A stretch of 46,840 nucleotides of DNA from an uncultured Clostridium sp. Lineage in GTDB: Bacteria > Bacillota > Clostridia > Lachnospirales > Lachnospiraceae. Both the position numbers and the translations under genes were made by a program. Location: the NCBI GenBank assembly GCA_900544905.1, contig UQXF01000011.1, positions 1 to 46,840 of the forward strand, written 5' to 3'. Of the stretch, positions 8,190 to 16,521 are shown one piece after another. The notes beneath the pieces are model-generated. The model was not told where the DNA came from. It searched no databases and saw only the letters and a program-made list of their open reading frames with translations. The first letter of the stretch is position 1; each line of letters begins with the position of its first letter.

Positions 8190-8588
8190 ATGAACAATAA
8201 CCCATTATCTATTTTTGAAGCATTTGACGGCGGCTCTTTGAAGCTGCCAGCAGCAAAAGAGGAATTTGCAGACATTCCCTGGTCAAAGCATCCAGCCTTT
8301 GAAGGTGTAGAGCTCAAACACATTGTCTCATCAAAAGATACCAATGGACAATTCAGTTACCATCTTGTCCGCATTGCACCAGACAAGAGCATCAAAAACC
8401 ATATCCACGAAACACAGCTGGAAACCCATGAGGTAATTGCCGGTTCCGGTATATGTATCAATGACGGTGCTTCCATCCCTTATGAGGTTGGAACCATTTC
8501 TATTATGTCCCCCGGTGTTCCACATGAGGTTCATGCAGGAAATGATGGACTTTACCTGTTTGCAAAATTCATTCCGGCATTATGTTAA
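8190..8588 (+). CDS. Cupin-domain protein
   Basis: This single-domain protein of 132 residues has the cupin motif 1 pattern HIHETQLETHEVIAGSG (histidines and glutamate that usually bind a metal) and motif 2 PGVPHEVHAGNDG near the C-terminus. AAAGGAGG lies about ten bases upstream of the ATG. The reaction or ligand is unknown; small cupins of this type often bind sugars, acids or ureides, or act as metal-dependent isomerases. The 3' end overlaps the convergent AraC gene by 20 bases, and that regulator also carries a cupin-like sensor domain. A shared ligand is possible but is only inference. Confidence 0.78.
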   Translation: MNNNPLSIFEAFDGGSLKLPAAKEEFADIPWSKHPAFEGVELKHIVSSKDTNGQFSYHLVRIAPDKSIKNHIHETQLETHEVIAGSGICINDGASIPYEVGTISIMSPGVPHEVHAGNDGLYLFAKFIPALC

Positions 8589-9216
8589 AATCCCCTCCAG
8601 CGGCTTGTCTTACTGACTGTCTGTACGCATTTGGCGTCAGCCGGACAATTCTTTTAAAGCAACGGTCGAAGTGGCTCTGGTCACAGAAGCCTGTGGCATA
8701 AGCTGCTTCGGTCACGCTTTTTCCTTCCTCCAATAATCTCTGTGCTTTCCGCACTCTGCACTGTATCTGGAACTGATGGGGCGTCAGACCGCAGGCAGCC
8801 TTAAACTGCCGAATCATATGATAAGGACTTACCGCTATACTCTGTACCATATCCGCAATCAAAAATGTATTCTCCGGTGCCTTTAAGATTAACTGCTTTA
8901 ATCTATTTAAATAACCATTCTTGCTTTTTCCATATTCTTGCAGCATTTTATTGGCAGGCATACACACCGTTATCATGGAATAGCTTACACCATTTACCGC
9001 CTCCACAGCATGGGGCGTATCCGGCAGAATGCAGAAATATCCGCCTGTCTGGTATAAAAACTCCTCTCCATTACAAATAATACGAACCGCGCCGTCTGTA
9101 ACATATCCGAACATGATATGATTCGCATGTGTGTGCACCGGATAAGACTGGACAGAATCTTCATAAGAAATGTACTCTATATGATTGTTCCGATAATACA
9201 TAATATTATTTTTCAT
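8569..9216 (-). CDS. AraC-family transcriptional regulator with N-terminal cupin domain
   Basis: The 215-residue protein has an N-terminal AraC-binding (cupin) domain with HTHANHIMFGYVTDG and PDTPHAVEAV. The C-terminal AraC helix-turn-helix pair, about residues 120-205, ends with YATGFCDQSHFDRCFKRIV and TPNAYR. The ATG at 9216 has AAGGAA ten bases upstream; a TTG at 9222 overlaps the stop of the preceding gene and is possible. It is the last gene of a close-packed minus-strand series beginning at 13308. Regulators of this form respond to small molecules such as sugars, amino acids or drugs; the ligand is not known. Confidence 0.85.
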   Translation of the reverse strand: MKNNIMYYRNNHIEYISYEDSVQSYPVHTHANHIMFGYVTDGAVRIICNGEEFLYQTGGYFCILPDTPHAVEAVNGVSYSMITVCMPANKMLQEYGKSKNGYLNRLKQLILKAPENTFLIADMVQSIAVSPYHMIRQFKAACGLTPHQFQIQCRVRKAQRLLEEGKSVTEAAYATGFCDQSHFDRCFKRIVRLTPNAYRQSVRQAAGGDFNIMPE

Positions 9217-9218
9217 AT

Positions 9219-9722
9219 TCAAAAAATTCCTTCCGCATCCGCTCTTATAGCAAAGAATTCCCGAAAGGATTTCTCCTCCTGTTCTATCGTTTCCTTCATT
9301 GCCAGCAGCCTTCTCTTACCTACACGCCTGTCTAATATGGCAAATATTCTTACCAGCATATTATCGCTCTTTAAACTATCATCAATACTCTGATTATCAA
9401 ATATGCCAAAAGCCTCGTAAAAGCATCTTTGGTCAAACACTCCAAGCTGTACTGCCGTGTCGTCCATAAACGCCATTTCCCTTCCCATTCGTTCCTCATA
9501 CTTCTGGTCCTTCGGGAATAAATGGGCTTTCACCCAATTATTATAATATCCACCTGAGATAATCTCCTTTCCATCTAACAGGATGGCAGCCCGCCCTTCA
9601 TGGTCCGGGCATTTGCTATAACTGGTTGCAAAATACCGGATATGTCCTTTCAGGCTTTCTGCCAGATAATCATTTTCTAATTTATGTCTCGTTCCACTCC
9701 ATGTTGCCATAAGTAAAATCAT
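9219..9722 (-). CDS. SF0329-like conserved protein of unknown function
   Basis: This 167-residue soluble protein begins MILLMATWSGTRHKLENDYL and continues with SLKGHIRYFATSYSKCPDHE and GRAAILLDGKEI. The pattern resembles the conserved family called SF0329, for which I know no established function; the family assignment is from memory and moderate. The start ATG overlaps the stop of the upstream acetyltransferase gene (ATGA), so translational coupling is likely. A second ATG four codons in is an alternative start. No catalytic motif stands out. Confidence 0.6.
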   Translation of the reverse strand: MILLMATWSGTRHKLENDYLAESLKGHIRYFATSYSKCPDHEGRAAILLDGKEIISGGYYNNWVKAHLFPKDQKYEERMGREMAFMDDTAVQLGVFDQRCFYEAFGIFDNQSIDDSLKSDNMLVRIFAILDRRVGKRRLLAMKETIEQEEKSFREFFAIRADAEGIF

Positions 9723-10192
9723 CCTCTCTTCTTTTCAGACAAAACCTTTTCCATCACCTCATAAACCAGAACCGCATCATTTTCCACAGACAGTTTTTCA
9801 TGCTGAATCGTACGGTATCCTCTCTTTTCGTATAAATGACTGGCAGGAAGAGACGCATCTAATACCACCGTATGATGCTTTACGGAAATCTCATCCTCCA
9901 GGCATTGCATAATAAAGCTGCCATATCCCTTGCCTTGAAGCTCCGGCAAAACATAAACTCTGGTAATATGGTTGTCCTCATGGCACCCGGTTCCAACAAT
10001 CTGATTATCAACCACCAAAATGCCTGCATTGCCATTTTTGATATCCTTTGCAATATTTTCCCTGCTATGATGTTCACAGAAAAAGTCCACAACCTCTCCC
10101 GGATAGTATTTTGAATAAACCGCCCGGACTGTGGTCTGTACAATATCAAAAATAATATCCCTATTTTCATCTGTCGCTTTTATGTATTCCAT
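9719..10192 (-). CDS. GNAT-family N-acetyltransferase
   Basis: The 157-residue protein has the GNAT fold signature: VYVLPELQGKGYGSFIMQCL is motif A with the acetyl-CoA loop Q-G-K-G-Y-G, followed by VVLDASLPASHLYEKRGY (motif B with the usual F/Y-E-K-x-G-Y). The acetyl acceptor cannot be deduced. AGGAGGG lies eight bases upstream of the ATG. It overlaps the next gene by four bases. Its place in a run of sensor and resistance-type genes suggests a small-molecule substrate, but that is inference. Confidence 0.85.
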   Translation of the reverse strand: MEYIKATDENRDIIFDIVQTTVRAVYSKYYPGEVVDFFCEHHSRENIAKDIKNGNAGILVVDNQIVGTGCHEDNHITRVYVLPELQGKGYGSFIMQCLEDEISVKHHTVVLDASLPASHLYEKRGYRTIQHEKLSVENDAVLVYEVMEKVLSEKKRG

Positions 10193-10249
10193 TATCTTTA
10201 CCCTCCTGACAATTCATCTCCCACACTGTAATCTAAATCGTTCCTTTTT

Positions 10250-10891
10250 TCAGCCCTGATAACATTTTTTTATCGGATGTCTTATCACCGTTTTGAGCTT
10301 CTCCGGCGCCACTCTCCTTGCATCACTCAAATAAATCTCATGGTGAAGCCGTTTATCTGTAATATCCAGCTCATACCCCTGTGCCGTCATAAATTCATGC
10401 ATCCTCTCCACCGTCGCCGGCTCATCATCATAGAAACCGATATGCATGCACTGGACACACAGTCCTTCATCATATGTGAGAAACTCCACCTTTGAAAAAT
10501 CCTGCTTCTTTTTTCTTGTGGCTTCCTCGATTGCCCAGTCAAAGTCTGTCTTCGTCACAAAATCCGGCAGCCGGATGACAGAAATAAACTGAAAATCCTC
10601 TTTACAGGTATAATCAATCCCGTTTTTTCCCTCCTGCCACCAGAAGCCCTCCAACGGAGGTACCACATAATCAAAATACCCATCAATCTGGTGACTTCCC
10701 TTTTTACTCATTTTAATCGTAAATGCAATTGCATAGAGCAACCCGATGGACTGCTTGTACTCGCTCCCCTCTGCATTGGGATTTCCCCTGCCGCGAACCG
10801 CAATATAATTCATAGCTGGCACCTCTACGATACCCGGTTTATTCTTTGGCATATAAAATTCTTTATATTCCTTTTTGTAATCAAACGCCAT
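10250..10891 (-). CDS. GyrI-like small-molecule-binding domain protein
   Basis: This 213-residue protein has the stand-alone GyrI-like layout: PGIVEVPAMNYIAVRGRGNP at the start, the central IDGYFDYVVPPLEGFWWQ ligand pocket with conserved aromatic residues, and CVQCMHIGFYDDEPATVERM, ending with HHEIYLSDARRVAPEKLKTV. GyrI-like domains bind hydrophobic or cationic compounds and some hydrolyse them (SBMC/cyclopropanoid cyclopropyl hydrolase lineage). Which applies here is unknown. Its 5' end overlaps the upstream MmcQ/DUF3795 gene by 11 bases, so the two are translationally linked. Confidence 0.82.
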   Translation of the reverse strand: MAFDYKKEYKEFYMPKNKPGIVEVPAMNYIAVRGRGNPNAEGSEYKQSIGLLYAIAFTIKMSKKGSHQIDGYFDYVVPPLEGFWWQEGKNGIDYTCKEDFQFISVIRLPDFVTKTDFDWAIEEATRKKKQDFSKVEFLTYDEGLCVQCMHIGFYDDEPATVERMHEFMTAQGYELDITDKRLHHEIYLSDARRVAPEKLKTVIRHPIKKCYQG

Positions 10892-11549
10892 CTTTCCTTT
10901 CCCCTTTCCCTAATCTATTTACACGTTCTTTTATGCTTTGTTCAAATTCCTCATCAGAATAGGATGAATCTTTTGTCCTTCTCCAAATTTCACACGGAAC
11001 ACTACTGCAATCTCCACACCCTTTCAGCTTTTTCCTGTTAACCGAACATTCATAAATCGGACACGCCCGTCCTTCTGGTGCATGAAACACTTTTCCAAGA
11101 CTCTCATTACATCCCTTACACATGGTTCCATAGCATCCGCATTTTGTACAATCTGTACCGCAACAGCTTAGTGTTCCCACGGAGGCTGTACCCCCTAGAA
11201 TTTCCCGTTGCTTTTTCTTACTGAAGCCTCCAAGCACAAGCTGATATGATTTGTCCAGCATATCCTTTACCAAATCATCCGGCACTGCCCCGTCCGGTTT
11301 TATGGAGTTCCAATGCATTTTATTCATATAATAGCCGGGGATAATATCCTCATACTGGGTTCGTAAGAAATCCCCCTCCGAGGGTTCCAGCTTCAATGTA
11401 ATATAGTATGGTTCATCCTTTTCACCGAGACAGACTGCTGCAAACATCTTACCGCCAATCTGGTAACGTATCCAGTTCCAATCCCGCTGAAGGTCCTTCG
11501 TGACCCCCGGTTTCCTTAATAAATACTCATCAATCCATGCATATCTCAT
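10881..11549 (-). CDS. MmcQ/YjbR-like domain fused to cysteine-rich DUF3795 domain
   Basis: Residues 1-120 match the MmcQ/YjbR (CyaY-like) DNA-binding-protein family, with KMHWNSIKPDGAVPDDLVKD and DKSYQLVLGGFSKKKQ. Residues 125-200 form a DUF3795-like cysteine-rich domain with about twelve cysteines in clustered pairs (CCGTDCTKCGCYGTMCKGC, CPIYEC, CGDCSSVPC), probably a metal or Fe-S site. The two domains usually occur as separate proteins; here they are one 222-residue chain, about the sum of both. GGGGAGG precedes the ATG. Function is unknown; the genetic context suggests stress or xenobiotic response. Confidence 0.75.
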   Translation of the reverse strand: MRYAWIDEYLLRKPGVTKDLQRDWNWIRYQIGGKMFAAVCLGEKDEPYYITLKLEPSEGDFLRTQYEDIIPGYYMNKMHWNSIKPDGAVPDDLVKDMLDKSYQLVLGGFSKKKQREILGGTASVGTLSCCGTDCTKCGCYGTMCKGCNESLGKVFHAPEGRACPIYECSVNRKKLKGCGDCSSVPCEIWRRTKDSSYSDEEFEQSIKERVNRLGKGERKDGV

Positions 11550-11603
11550 TTCTTATCTGCCTCCCCTCAACAACCCACAATAATAATCTTTGTCCTGCCT
11601 GCT

Positions 11604-12374
11604 TTATCTGTTTGGTTCCACATCCAAAAGCTTTTCACAGATGGCAATGAATTTTTTCTCTGATAAAATTTCATTTGTGATGTAATCACCATTATAAAAC
11701 AGGGCATAATTTGTCCATGCCGCAGGAGCATTCTGCGCCTTTTCCAGACTATCTATATGAACGGATGTAAACGGAATCCCCCTTGAAACGGCACACTGCT
11801 CTACAACCGGAACATATTTTGCCGTGTATGGACAATCATTTGTGTAATATAATGTAAATCCATCCTTCTCTATGTGGGACTCCTTTGCACAGGCTTTAAA
11901 TTTCGGAACATCTGCATTTCCATCAAATGGCAGATACATCAGTGTAAAATACGGCTTGGCAGTATCTGCAATCTGAAAACCTTTGTAGGCAAGGTATTGG
12001 GGGTCTGATAAAAAGGACATTTTCTTTTTTGAGGAAATAACCGTAAGGCCGCTTTTCCCTTTTTGCCTTGCGTCCTCTTTACAACATTCCAAAAGCTCAT
12101 TCGCATATCCATTCCCCTTACAGGAACCGGACACCCAGAAACAGTTAATATGCATATAGTTTTCTGCATTTATCGGCACCCATGCATATTCTGCCGGTAT
12201 ATACTCAATGAAACATTTTCCGCGGATATCTCCCTTTAAAAATACAAGACCCTCATCCAGCCGGTTCTTCATCCACTCTTTTTTTGCAAGCACCTGCGGG
12301 TCTTTTTTCCCTGCTATGGCACAGCAGATATGCTCTGCTTCCAGATTTTCTTTTGTAATCCTTATGTATTCCAT
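11604..12374 (-). CDS. GNAT acetyltransferase with C-terminal YoaP-like domain
   Basis: The start is placed at the ATG at 12374, which follows GAGGAGAG and lies one base beyond the stop of the WYL regulator; this gives 256 residues. Residues 1-150 are a GNAT domain (HINCFWVSGSCKGNGYANEL, with the acetyl-CoA-binding CKGNGYA loop). Residues 165-250 match the YoaP-like thioredoxin-related domain: GFTLYYTNDCPYTAKYVPVV with a single Cys in place of a CxxC, then IPFTSVHIDSLEKAQNAPAA. This two-domain form is widespread in Firmicutes. The substrate is unknown. Tight coupling suggests it is under control of the preceding WYL protein. Confidence 0.82.
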   Translation of the reverse strand: MEYIRITKENLEAEHICCAIAGKKDPQVLAKKEWMKNRLDEGLVFLKGDIRGKCFIEYIPAEYAWVPINAENYMHINCFWVSGSCKGNGYANELLECCKEDARQKGKSGLTVISSKKKMSFLSDPQYLAYKGFQIADTAKPYFTLMYLPFDGNADVPKFKACAKESHIEKDGFTLYYTNDCPYTAKYVPVVEQCAVSRGIPFTSVHIDSLEKAQNAPAAWTNYALFYNGDYITNEILSEKKFIAICEKLLDVEPNR

Positions 12375-12375
12375 T

Positions 12376-13308
12376 TCACTCTCTCCTCTCAGAATTACAG
12401 TCATTAAAATACTTCCCCTGCATGTTCTTGGCAATATCCATTATTTTTTCCCGCACCTCTAAGGGCTCCAGCAGCACCACCTTGTCACCAAAGGTAAGCA
12501 GCCAGCTAAGCAGGTTTTCCACATCGGTATAATCTGCCTGGAATAAAAGCCTTCCGTCCTCCATTTCCTGAAAACAATCCATGCCAAACTCTTCTATGAG
12601 CCTCCATTTGCATTCGGGTTCAAAAAGGGCTTTTACCTTTATCCCGCCGGGAAAAATCCTTTCATTACTCAAATCCGGCATGGGAGCCTTCTTTTTCACA
12701 AAGGACTGCTCTGATAACCTCATTTTCTCCATGCGGTTTAGCTTAAACAGCCGGAAATCCTCCCGCTTTCTGCACCATCCCCATACATACCAGCTTGACC
12801 ACCGGAATATCAGGTAATAGGGCTCGATAGAACGCAGGGATTCGCCCTTTGGGGAATAGTAAGTAAATTCCAGTTCCCTGCCCGTTTCAATTGCCGTCCG
12901 TATCAGCTCGATTTTGGGTGCAAGGGAATCCTTGTACCAAGAAGATAAATCAATCAGTACTGACTGGTTTCCCACCATAAAATCAGAGGAGCCTGCCGAC
13001 AGCTTTTCCATCAGCTTCCCATAGCGGTTTGTTCCATTTACACTGTCCAGACTGCGCAGTCCTGCAAGTATATCCTGCATTTCGGTATAATTCACCAGTG
13101 TTTTGTCTATTTTATAGTCCTCCATAATGGAAATGCCGCCATTTACTCCCTGCCTTGTCACAATAGGAATACCAGCCTTGCACAAATCTTCAATATCCCT
13201 GTTAATTGTCCGCCTGGAAACCTCAAAGTGCTCCGCCAGATAAGGCGCTGTCACAATATCGGTCTGCAGCAATATGGATAAAATTCCAATCAGTCTGTCT
13301 ATTTTCAT
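12376..13308 (-). CDS. WYL-domain transcriptional regulator (YafY type)
   Basis: This 310-residue regulator has an N-terminal DeoR-like winged helix-turn-helix (residues about 1-60, with AEHFEVSRRTINRDIEDLCK) and a central WYL domain (FTYYSPKGESLRSIEPYYLI, WSSWYVWGWCRKREDFRLFK). A C-terminal WCX extension ends near residue 300. WYL domains bind nucleic acids or small ligands; family members control stress responses, DNA repair or defence genes. It is the first gene of a seven-gene same-strand series whose intergenic gaps range from overlaps to 57 bases, and it is probably its autoregulator. AAAGGAG precedes the ATG. I could not find a convincing promoter in the 116 bases upstream. Confidence 0.88.
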   Translation of the reverse strand: MKIDRLIGILSILLQTDIVTAPYLAEHFEVSRRTINRDIEDLCKAGIPIVTRQGVNGGISIMEDYKIDKTLVNYTEMQDILAGLRSLDSVNGTNRYGKLMEKLSAGSSDFMVGNQSVLIDLSSWYKDSLAPKIELIRTAIETGRELEFTYYSPKGESLRSIEPYYLIFRWSSWYVWGWCRKREDFRLFKLNRMEKMRLSEQSFVKKKAPMPDLSNERIFPGGIKVKALFEPECKWRLIEEFGMDCFQEMEDGRLLFQADYTDVENLLSWLLTFGDKVVLLEPLEVREKIMDIAKNMQGKYFNDCNSERRE

Positions 13309-13424
13309 GACTGCTCCTTTTCCATGTAGTATTGTACTGCATCAAACACGACAGCTGTATGTCATGTTTTTATGATACCTTTACACAATTAAAACAAAAA
13401 ATTCCACTGACAAAATAAGAGCAA

Positions 13425-14231
13425 TCATGGCATTATCATTTTTACCAGAAATGCAATGCTTGCGGCAATAAAGAGGGCAACCAAGCCTATTACAACAAAT
13501 ATGAGCCCAAATACGATAAAGAAACTGCCTTTCTGCAAAACCATTATAAAATCATTGGGATTCGCAGGATTAACATGTATCTCTATCTGCTGTCCCACTG
13601 CCGGAAGCTGATTTCTCCCAAAATAAGAGCCGGTTTCTCCGGTATAGGTTTTTCCATCCACATCATACTGTATAACCGGGCTGTAAACCGTGTTATTATT
13701 TACAGGATTATTTAATCCCGGTGCTATATTATCAAATTCAAACATCCCTGTGGTTATATTTTTATAGCTTACAATCGCCGCCATAACTGTTCTGCTGTAT
13801 GTTTTCCATTTTCTGTTCCTTTTTATCCCTGCTACAAGTATACAGATGCCAGGTATAAAAAAGCCTGCAAATATCACAGTGCAGCAAATAAGCACCAGCA
13901 GACCTATTGTAAAGCCATTTTTCTCCACATACGCCGAAACCAGAAGATACCCTGTCTCTCCCAGTATACCTGCTGCAATCAATATGTACGGAGCTATCCT
14001 TTGCCTGCCCTGCAGCTTTCCCACATAAATACAGGTTAAGGAAAGAAAAATGAACCATGCAATCAATCCTGCAATTCCTGCTTTACCCATACCCGGCACA
14101 AAAAGAAGACCGATAAAAACAAAAAACAGAACAACGCACAATATTACCATTATCTTCCCTAAAAAAGAAATATCCTTCCAGTCAACCGTAACCCGGGTAT
14201 TGACGGACTCCCCTCTGAAATGATTTGCCAT
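13425..14231 (-). CDS. DUF3592-domain membrane protein
   Basis: The 268-residue protein has four N-terminal transmembrane segments (about residues 28-48, 52-72, 80-102 and 110-135). A soluble extracytoplasmic or cytoplasmic DUF3592 domain follows, with YSPVIQYDVDGKTYTGETGS and GQQIEIHVNPANPNDFIM, and a final hydrophobic hairpin near 240-265. The central domain pattern (Y-P-V-x-x-Y-x-x-x-G and Y-x-P-x-x-P) is typical of DUF3592. Function is unknown. It lies 19 bases after the phosphofructokinase gene and is probably the last gene of that transcript. Confidence 0.8.
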   Translation of the reverse strand: MANHFRGESVNTRVTVDWKDISFLGKIMVILCVVLFFVFIGLLFVPGMGKAGIAGLIAWFIFLSLTCIYVGKLQGRQRIAPYILIAAGILGETGYLLVSAYVEKNGFTIGLLVLICCTVIFAGFFIPGICILVAGIKRNRKWKTYSRTVMAAIVSYKNITTGMFEFDNIAPGLNNPVNNNTVYSPVIQYDVDGKTYTGETGSYFGRNQLPAVGQQIEIHVNPANPNDFIMVLQKGSFFIVFGLIFVVIGLVALFIAASIAFLVKMIMP

Positions 14232-14250
14232 GATGTACTCCTCCCCATTC

Positions 14251-15225
14251 CTATTCTGATAACAGCAGGCTCAACTCATACTGGAAGGAATCCAAGGTAT
14301 TATTTTGTATAGTCACTGCCTCTGTAATATCAAAATCAATCAGGACATCATTTTTAATCGCCACAATGCGGTTTTTCCTGCCCTGATTCAAAATCTCTAT
14401 GGCATATGCTCCCATCAGGGAGCCATACATCCTGTCTTTGGCAGTGGGCTGCCCCCCCCTTTGTATATATCCCAAAACCGATACCCTGGATTCAATTCCC
14501 GTCTTTTCCCGTATTCTCTCAGCAAGCTCCGGTGCATCGGTGACGCCCTCCGCTACCACCACAAGATAGCTGTTTCTGCCATCTGCATGCCGCTTTTGGA
14601 TGGTATCTGTGATACTGTCAAAATTACCGTCCCATTTTTCTGGAAGGACAATGGCATCTGCCGAAGCCGCCATTCCAGCCCACAGGGCAATATAGCCCCG
14701 CTTTCTTCCCATAACCTCCACCACACTGCATCTTCCGTGGGATACAGAGGAATCCCTAATCCTGTCAATTGCCCCTGTTGCGGTATTCGCAGCGGTATCA
14801 AAACCTAAAGTATATTCCGTACAGGACACATCCCGGTCAATGGTTCCGGGAATACATATAATATTAATCCCTTCCTTCTGAAATTCAATGGCTCCTCTTA
14901 AGGTTCCATCCCCGCCAATCGCCACAACGGCATCTATCTCCTGAGCTTTAAGATTGCGGGCAGCCTGCTGCCGGTATTCAGGCTGCAAAAACCGCTCACT
15001 TCTGCTGGTAAAAAGAATGGTTCCGCCCTGGTTGTTGATATTGCGCACATCCTCAAGTCCCAAGGGAATGGTTTCCCAATCAATTAAACCATCATATCCC
15101 CTTAATACACCCACCACAGAAATTCCAAAATGAGTTGCGCTGAACACAACGGCACGGACTGCCGAATTCATGCCCGGCGCATCTCCTCCACTTGTCAGAA
15201 CCGCAATCTTTTTTATATCACCCAT
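14251..15225 (-). CDS. pfkA: 6-phosphofructokinase, divergent paralogue
   Basis: The start is placed at the ATG at 15225 after GAGAGGAG, giving 324 residues, the normal bacterial PfkA length. It contains the ATP-binding LTSGGDAPGMNSAVRAVV, GGDGT (the Gly that favours ATP over pyrophosphate), the catalytic PGTIDRD region, FDTAANTATGAIDRIRD, VVEVMGRKRG and QRGG. It would phosphorylate fructose 6-phosphate at the committed step of glycolysis. Two conserved positions differ: the usual TIDND reads TIDRD, and the usual LGHIQRGG reads LGYIQRGG, so substrate contacts may be altered. The catalytic Asp is kept. It lies 35 bases after an aldo/keto reductase gene. A second, standard pfkA elsewhere in the genome seems likely. 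Confidence 0.88.
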   Translation of the reverse strand: MGDIKKIAVLTSGGDAPGMNSAVRAVVFSATHFGISVVGVLRGYDGLIDWETIPLGLEDVRNINNQGGTILFTSRSERFLQPEYRQQAARNLKAQEIDAVVAIGGDGTLRGAIEFQKEGINIICIPGTIDRDVSCTEYTLGFDTAANTATGAIDRIRDSSVSHGRCSVVEVMGRKRGYIALWAGMAASADAIVLPEKWDGNFDSITDTIQKRHADGRNSYLVVVAEGVTDAPELAERIREKTGIESRVSVLGYIQRGGQPTAKDRMYGSLMGAYAIEILNQGRKNRIVAIKNDVLIDFDITEAVTIQNNTLDSFQYELSLLLSE

Positions 15226-15260
15226 TGCTTTTCTCCTCTCACGCTTCACAGCTTCCCTTC

Positions 15261-16385
15261 CTATGCTTCAAAATAAGCTGCAACCTCTTTTAAATGCTCT
15301 ATAATCGGTAAATGCTGTGGACATACCCTCTCACACTGCCCGCAGGCAACACAGGCGCTGGCTTTACCGAATACCTTAGTCAAACGGTCATAGTATTCTC
15401 CCTGGGGTGTCCAGCCCTTTTCCTTAACCTCCTGTTTATCTGCATTATACAGTGAAAAGTATTTTGGAATCGCTATCTTCATCGGACAGCCATCCGTACA
15501 ATAGGAACAGCCGGTACAAGGAATCTCAATGTTGCTGTTAATCAAATCTACTGCCTGCCAGATTACCTTCTTCTCTTCCTCTGTCAACGGTTTAAAATCC
15601 GTCATATAATCTGTGTTATCCAATAACTGCTCCATATTACTCATGCCGCTTAACACCATCATGACATTGTCAAGGCTTGCCGCAAAACGGATTGCCCATG
15701 ACGGAATCGACATATCCGGATGATAACTCTTAAAAAGGCTTTCAACATTTTCCGGCACCTGCGCCAGTGTCCCGCCCTTAACCGGTTCCATGACAATTAC
15801 AGGAACTCCATGCTTTACCGCCACCTCATAACACTTTCTGGACTGGACACCCTCGCTTTCCCAATCCAGATAGTTAATCTGAAGCTGTACAAATTCCATT
15901 TCAGGATGCTCTGTCAAAACCTTATCCAGCAGCTCTGCATTATCATGATAGGAAAATCCGATGGTCTTTACCAGTCCCTGTTTCTTCTTTTCCATAATCC
16001 AGTTAAAGCAGTCCAGCTCCTTATAAATTTCGTAGTGGTCATGTCCCACATCATGAAGCAGATAATAGTCAAAATAATCCACACCGGTCTTTGCCATCTG
16101 CTCGTTGAAAATGCGGTCACGGTCCTCTTTTGTTTTCAAAAAGCCTGCATGCAGCTTGGTTGCCAACGTGTAGCTGTCTCTTGGATGCCTGTCCACCAAT
16201 GCTTCCTTCGCAGCATTTTCACTTTTGAAACCACAGTACATCCATGCGGTATCAAAATAAGTAAAGCCCCTCTCAAGAAAGGTGTCCACCATCTTTTTTG
16301 TCAGTTCAATATCAATCTTTGACGGGTCATTGGAATCCAAAGACGGCAGTCTCATTAACCCAAAACCTAATTTTTTTGCATTCAT
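15261..16385 (-). CDS. Aldo/keto reductase with C-terminal 4Fe-4S ferredoxin domain
   Basis: This 374-residue enzyme has an AKR barrel in residues 1-285: LGFGLMRLP start, the FDTAWMYCG catalytic Asp/Tyr region, ATKLHAG with the catalytic Lys, and YLLHDVGH with the catalytic His. The ferredoxin-like tail has two cysteine clusters, CTGCSYCTDGCP and CVACGQCERVCP. Members are cytosolic oxidoreductases that probably exchange electrons between NAD(P)H and Fe-S clusters; the natural substrate is unknown. AAGGAGGG precedes the ATG. It is the first gene of a transcript that continues with pfkA and the DUF3592 gene. Confidence 0.9.
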   Translation of the reverse strand: MNAKKLGFGLMRLPSLDSNDPSKIDIELTKKMVDTFLERGFTYFDTAWMYCGFKSENAAKEALVDRHPRDSYTLATKLHAGFLKTKEDRDRIFNEQMAKTGVDYFDYYLLHDVGHDHYEIYKELDCFNWIMEKKKQGLVKTIGFSYHDNAELLDKVLTEHPEMEFVQLQINYLDWESEGVQSRKCYEVAVKHGVPVIVMEPVKGGTLAQVPENVESLFKSYHPDMSIPSWAIRFAASLDNVMMVLSGMSNMEQLLDNTDYMTDFKPLTEEEKKVIWQAVDLINSNIEIPCTGCSYCTDGCPMKIAIPKYFSLYNADKQEVKEKGWTPQGEYYDRLTKVFGKASACVACGQCERVCPQHLPIIEHLKEVAAYFEA

Positions 16386-16410
16386 TATTTTACCCTCCTT
16401 ATTACTTGTT

Positions 16411-16428
16411 AATCCTTAATTAAGAATT
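16411..16428. promoter_or_regulatory. Palindrome at the predicted transcription start of the AKR gene
   Basis: AATCCTTAATTAAGAATT is an 18-bp dyad with one mismatched pair, lying at the expected +1 region of the promoter just upstream. This position suits a repressor site; the factor is unknown. Confidence 0.35.
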
Positions 16429-16434
16429 ATTATC

Positions 16435-16463
16435 ATTATACCAAGATTCTTCTATTTCCTCAA
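16435..16463 (-). promoter_or_regulatory. Extended -10 promoter for the AKR-pfkA-DUF3592 transcript
   Basis: On the minus strand TTGAGG (16463-16458), 17 bases, then TATAAT (16440-16435), with TG one base before the -10 box (TGGTATAAT). All elements fit a strong sigma-A promoter. Confidence 0.65.
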
Positions 16464-16466
16464 CTC

Positions 16467-16505
16467 AAAATATCCCATTCATGCTTCCATGAACAGGATA
16501 TTTTT
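16467..16505 (-). terminator. Terminator hairpin of the GH1 gene
   Basis: AAAATATCC (16467-16475) pairs with GGATATTTT (16496-16504), and an inner TTCATG/CATGAA stem continues the helix. A/T tracts flank both sides, so it could act in either direction. Confidence 0.7.
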
Positions 16506-16521
16506 GTTTACTGTAATGTAG

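Noticed and set aside
13309..13424. Promoter for the WYL-led operon
   Set aside because: TACAAT and TATCAT boxes are visible but neither has a credible -35 at 16-18 bases.
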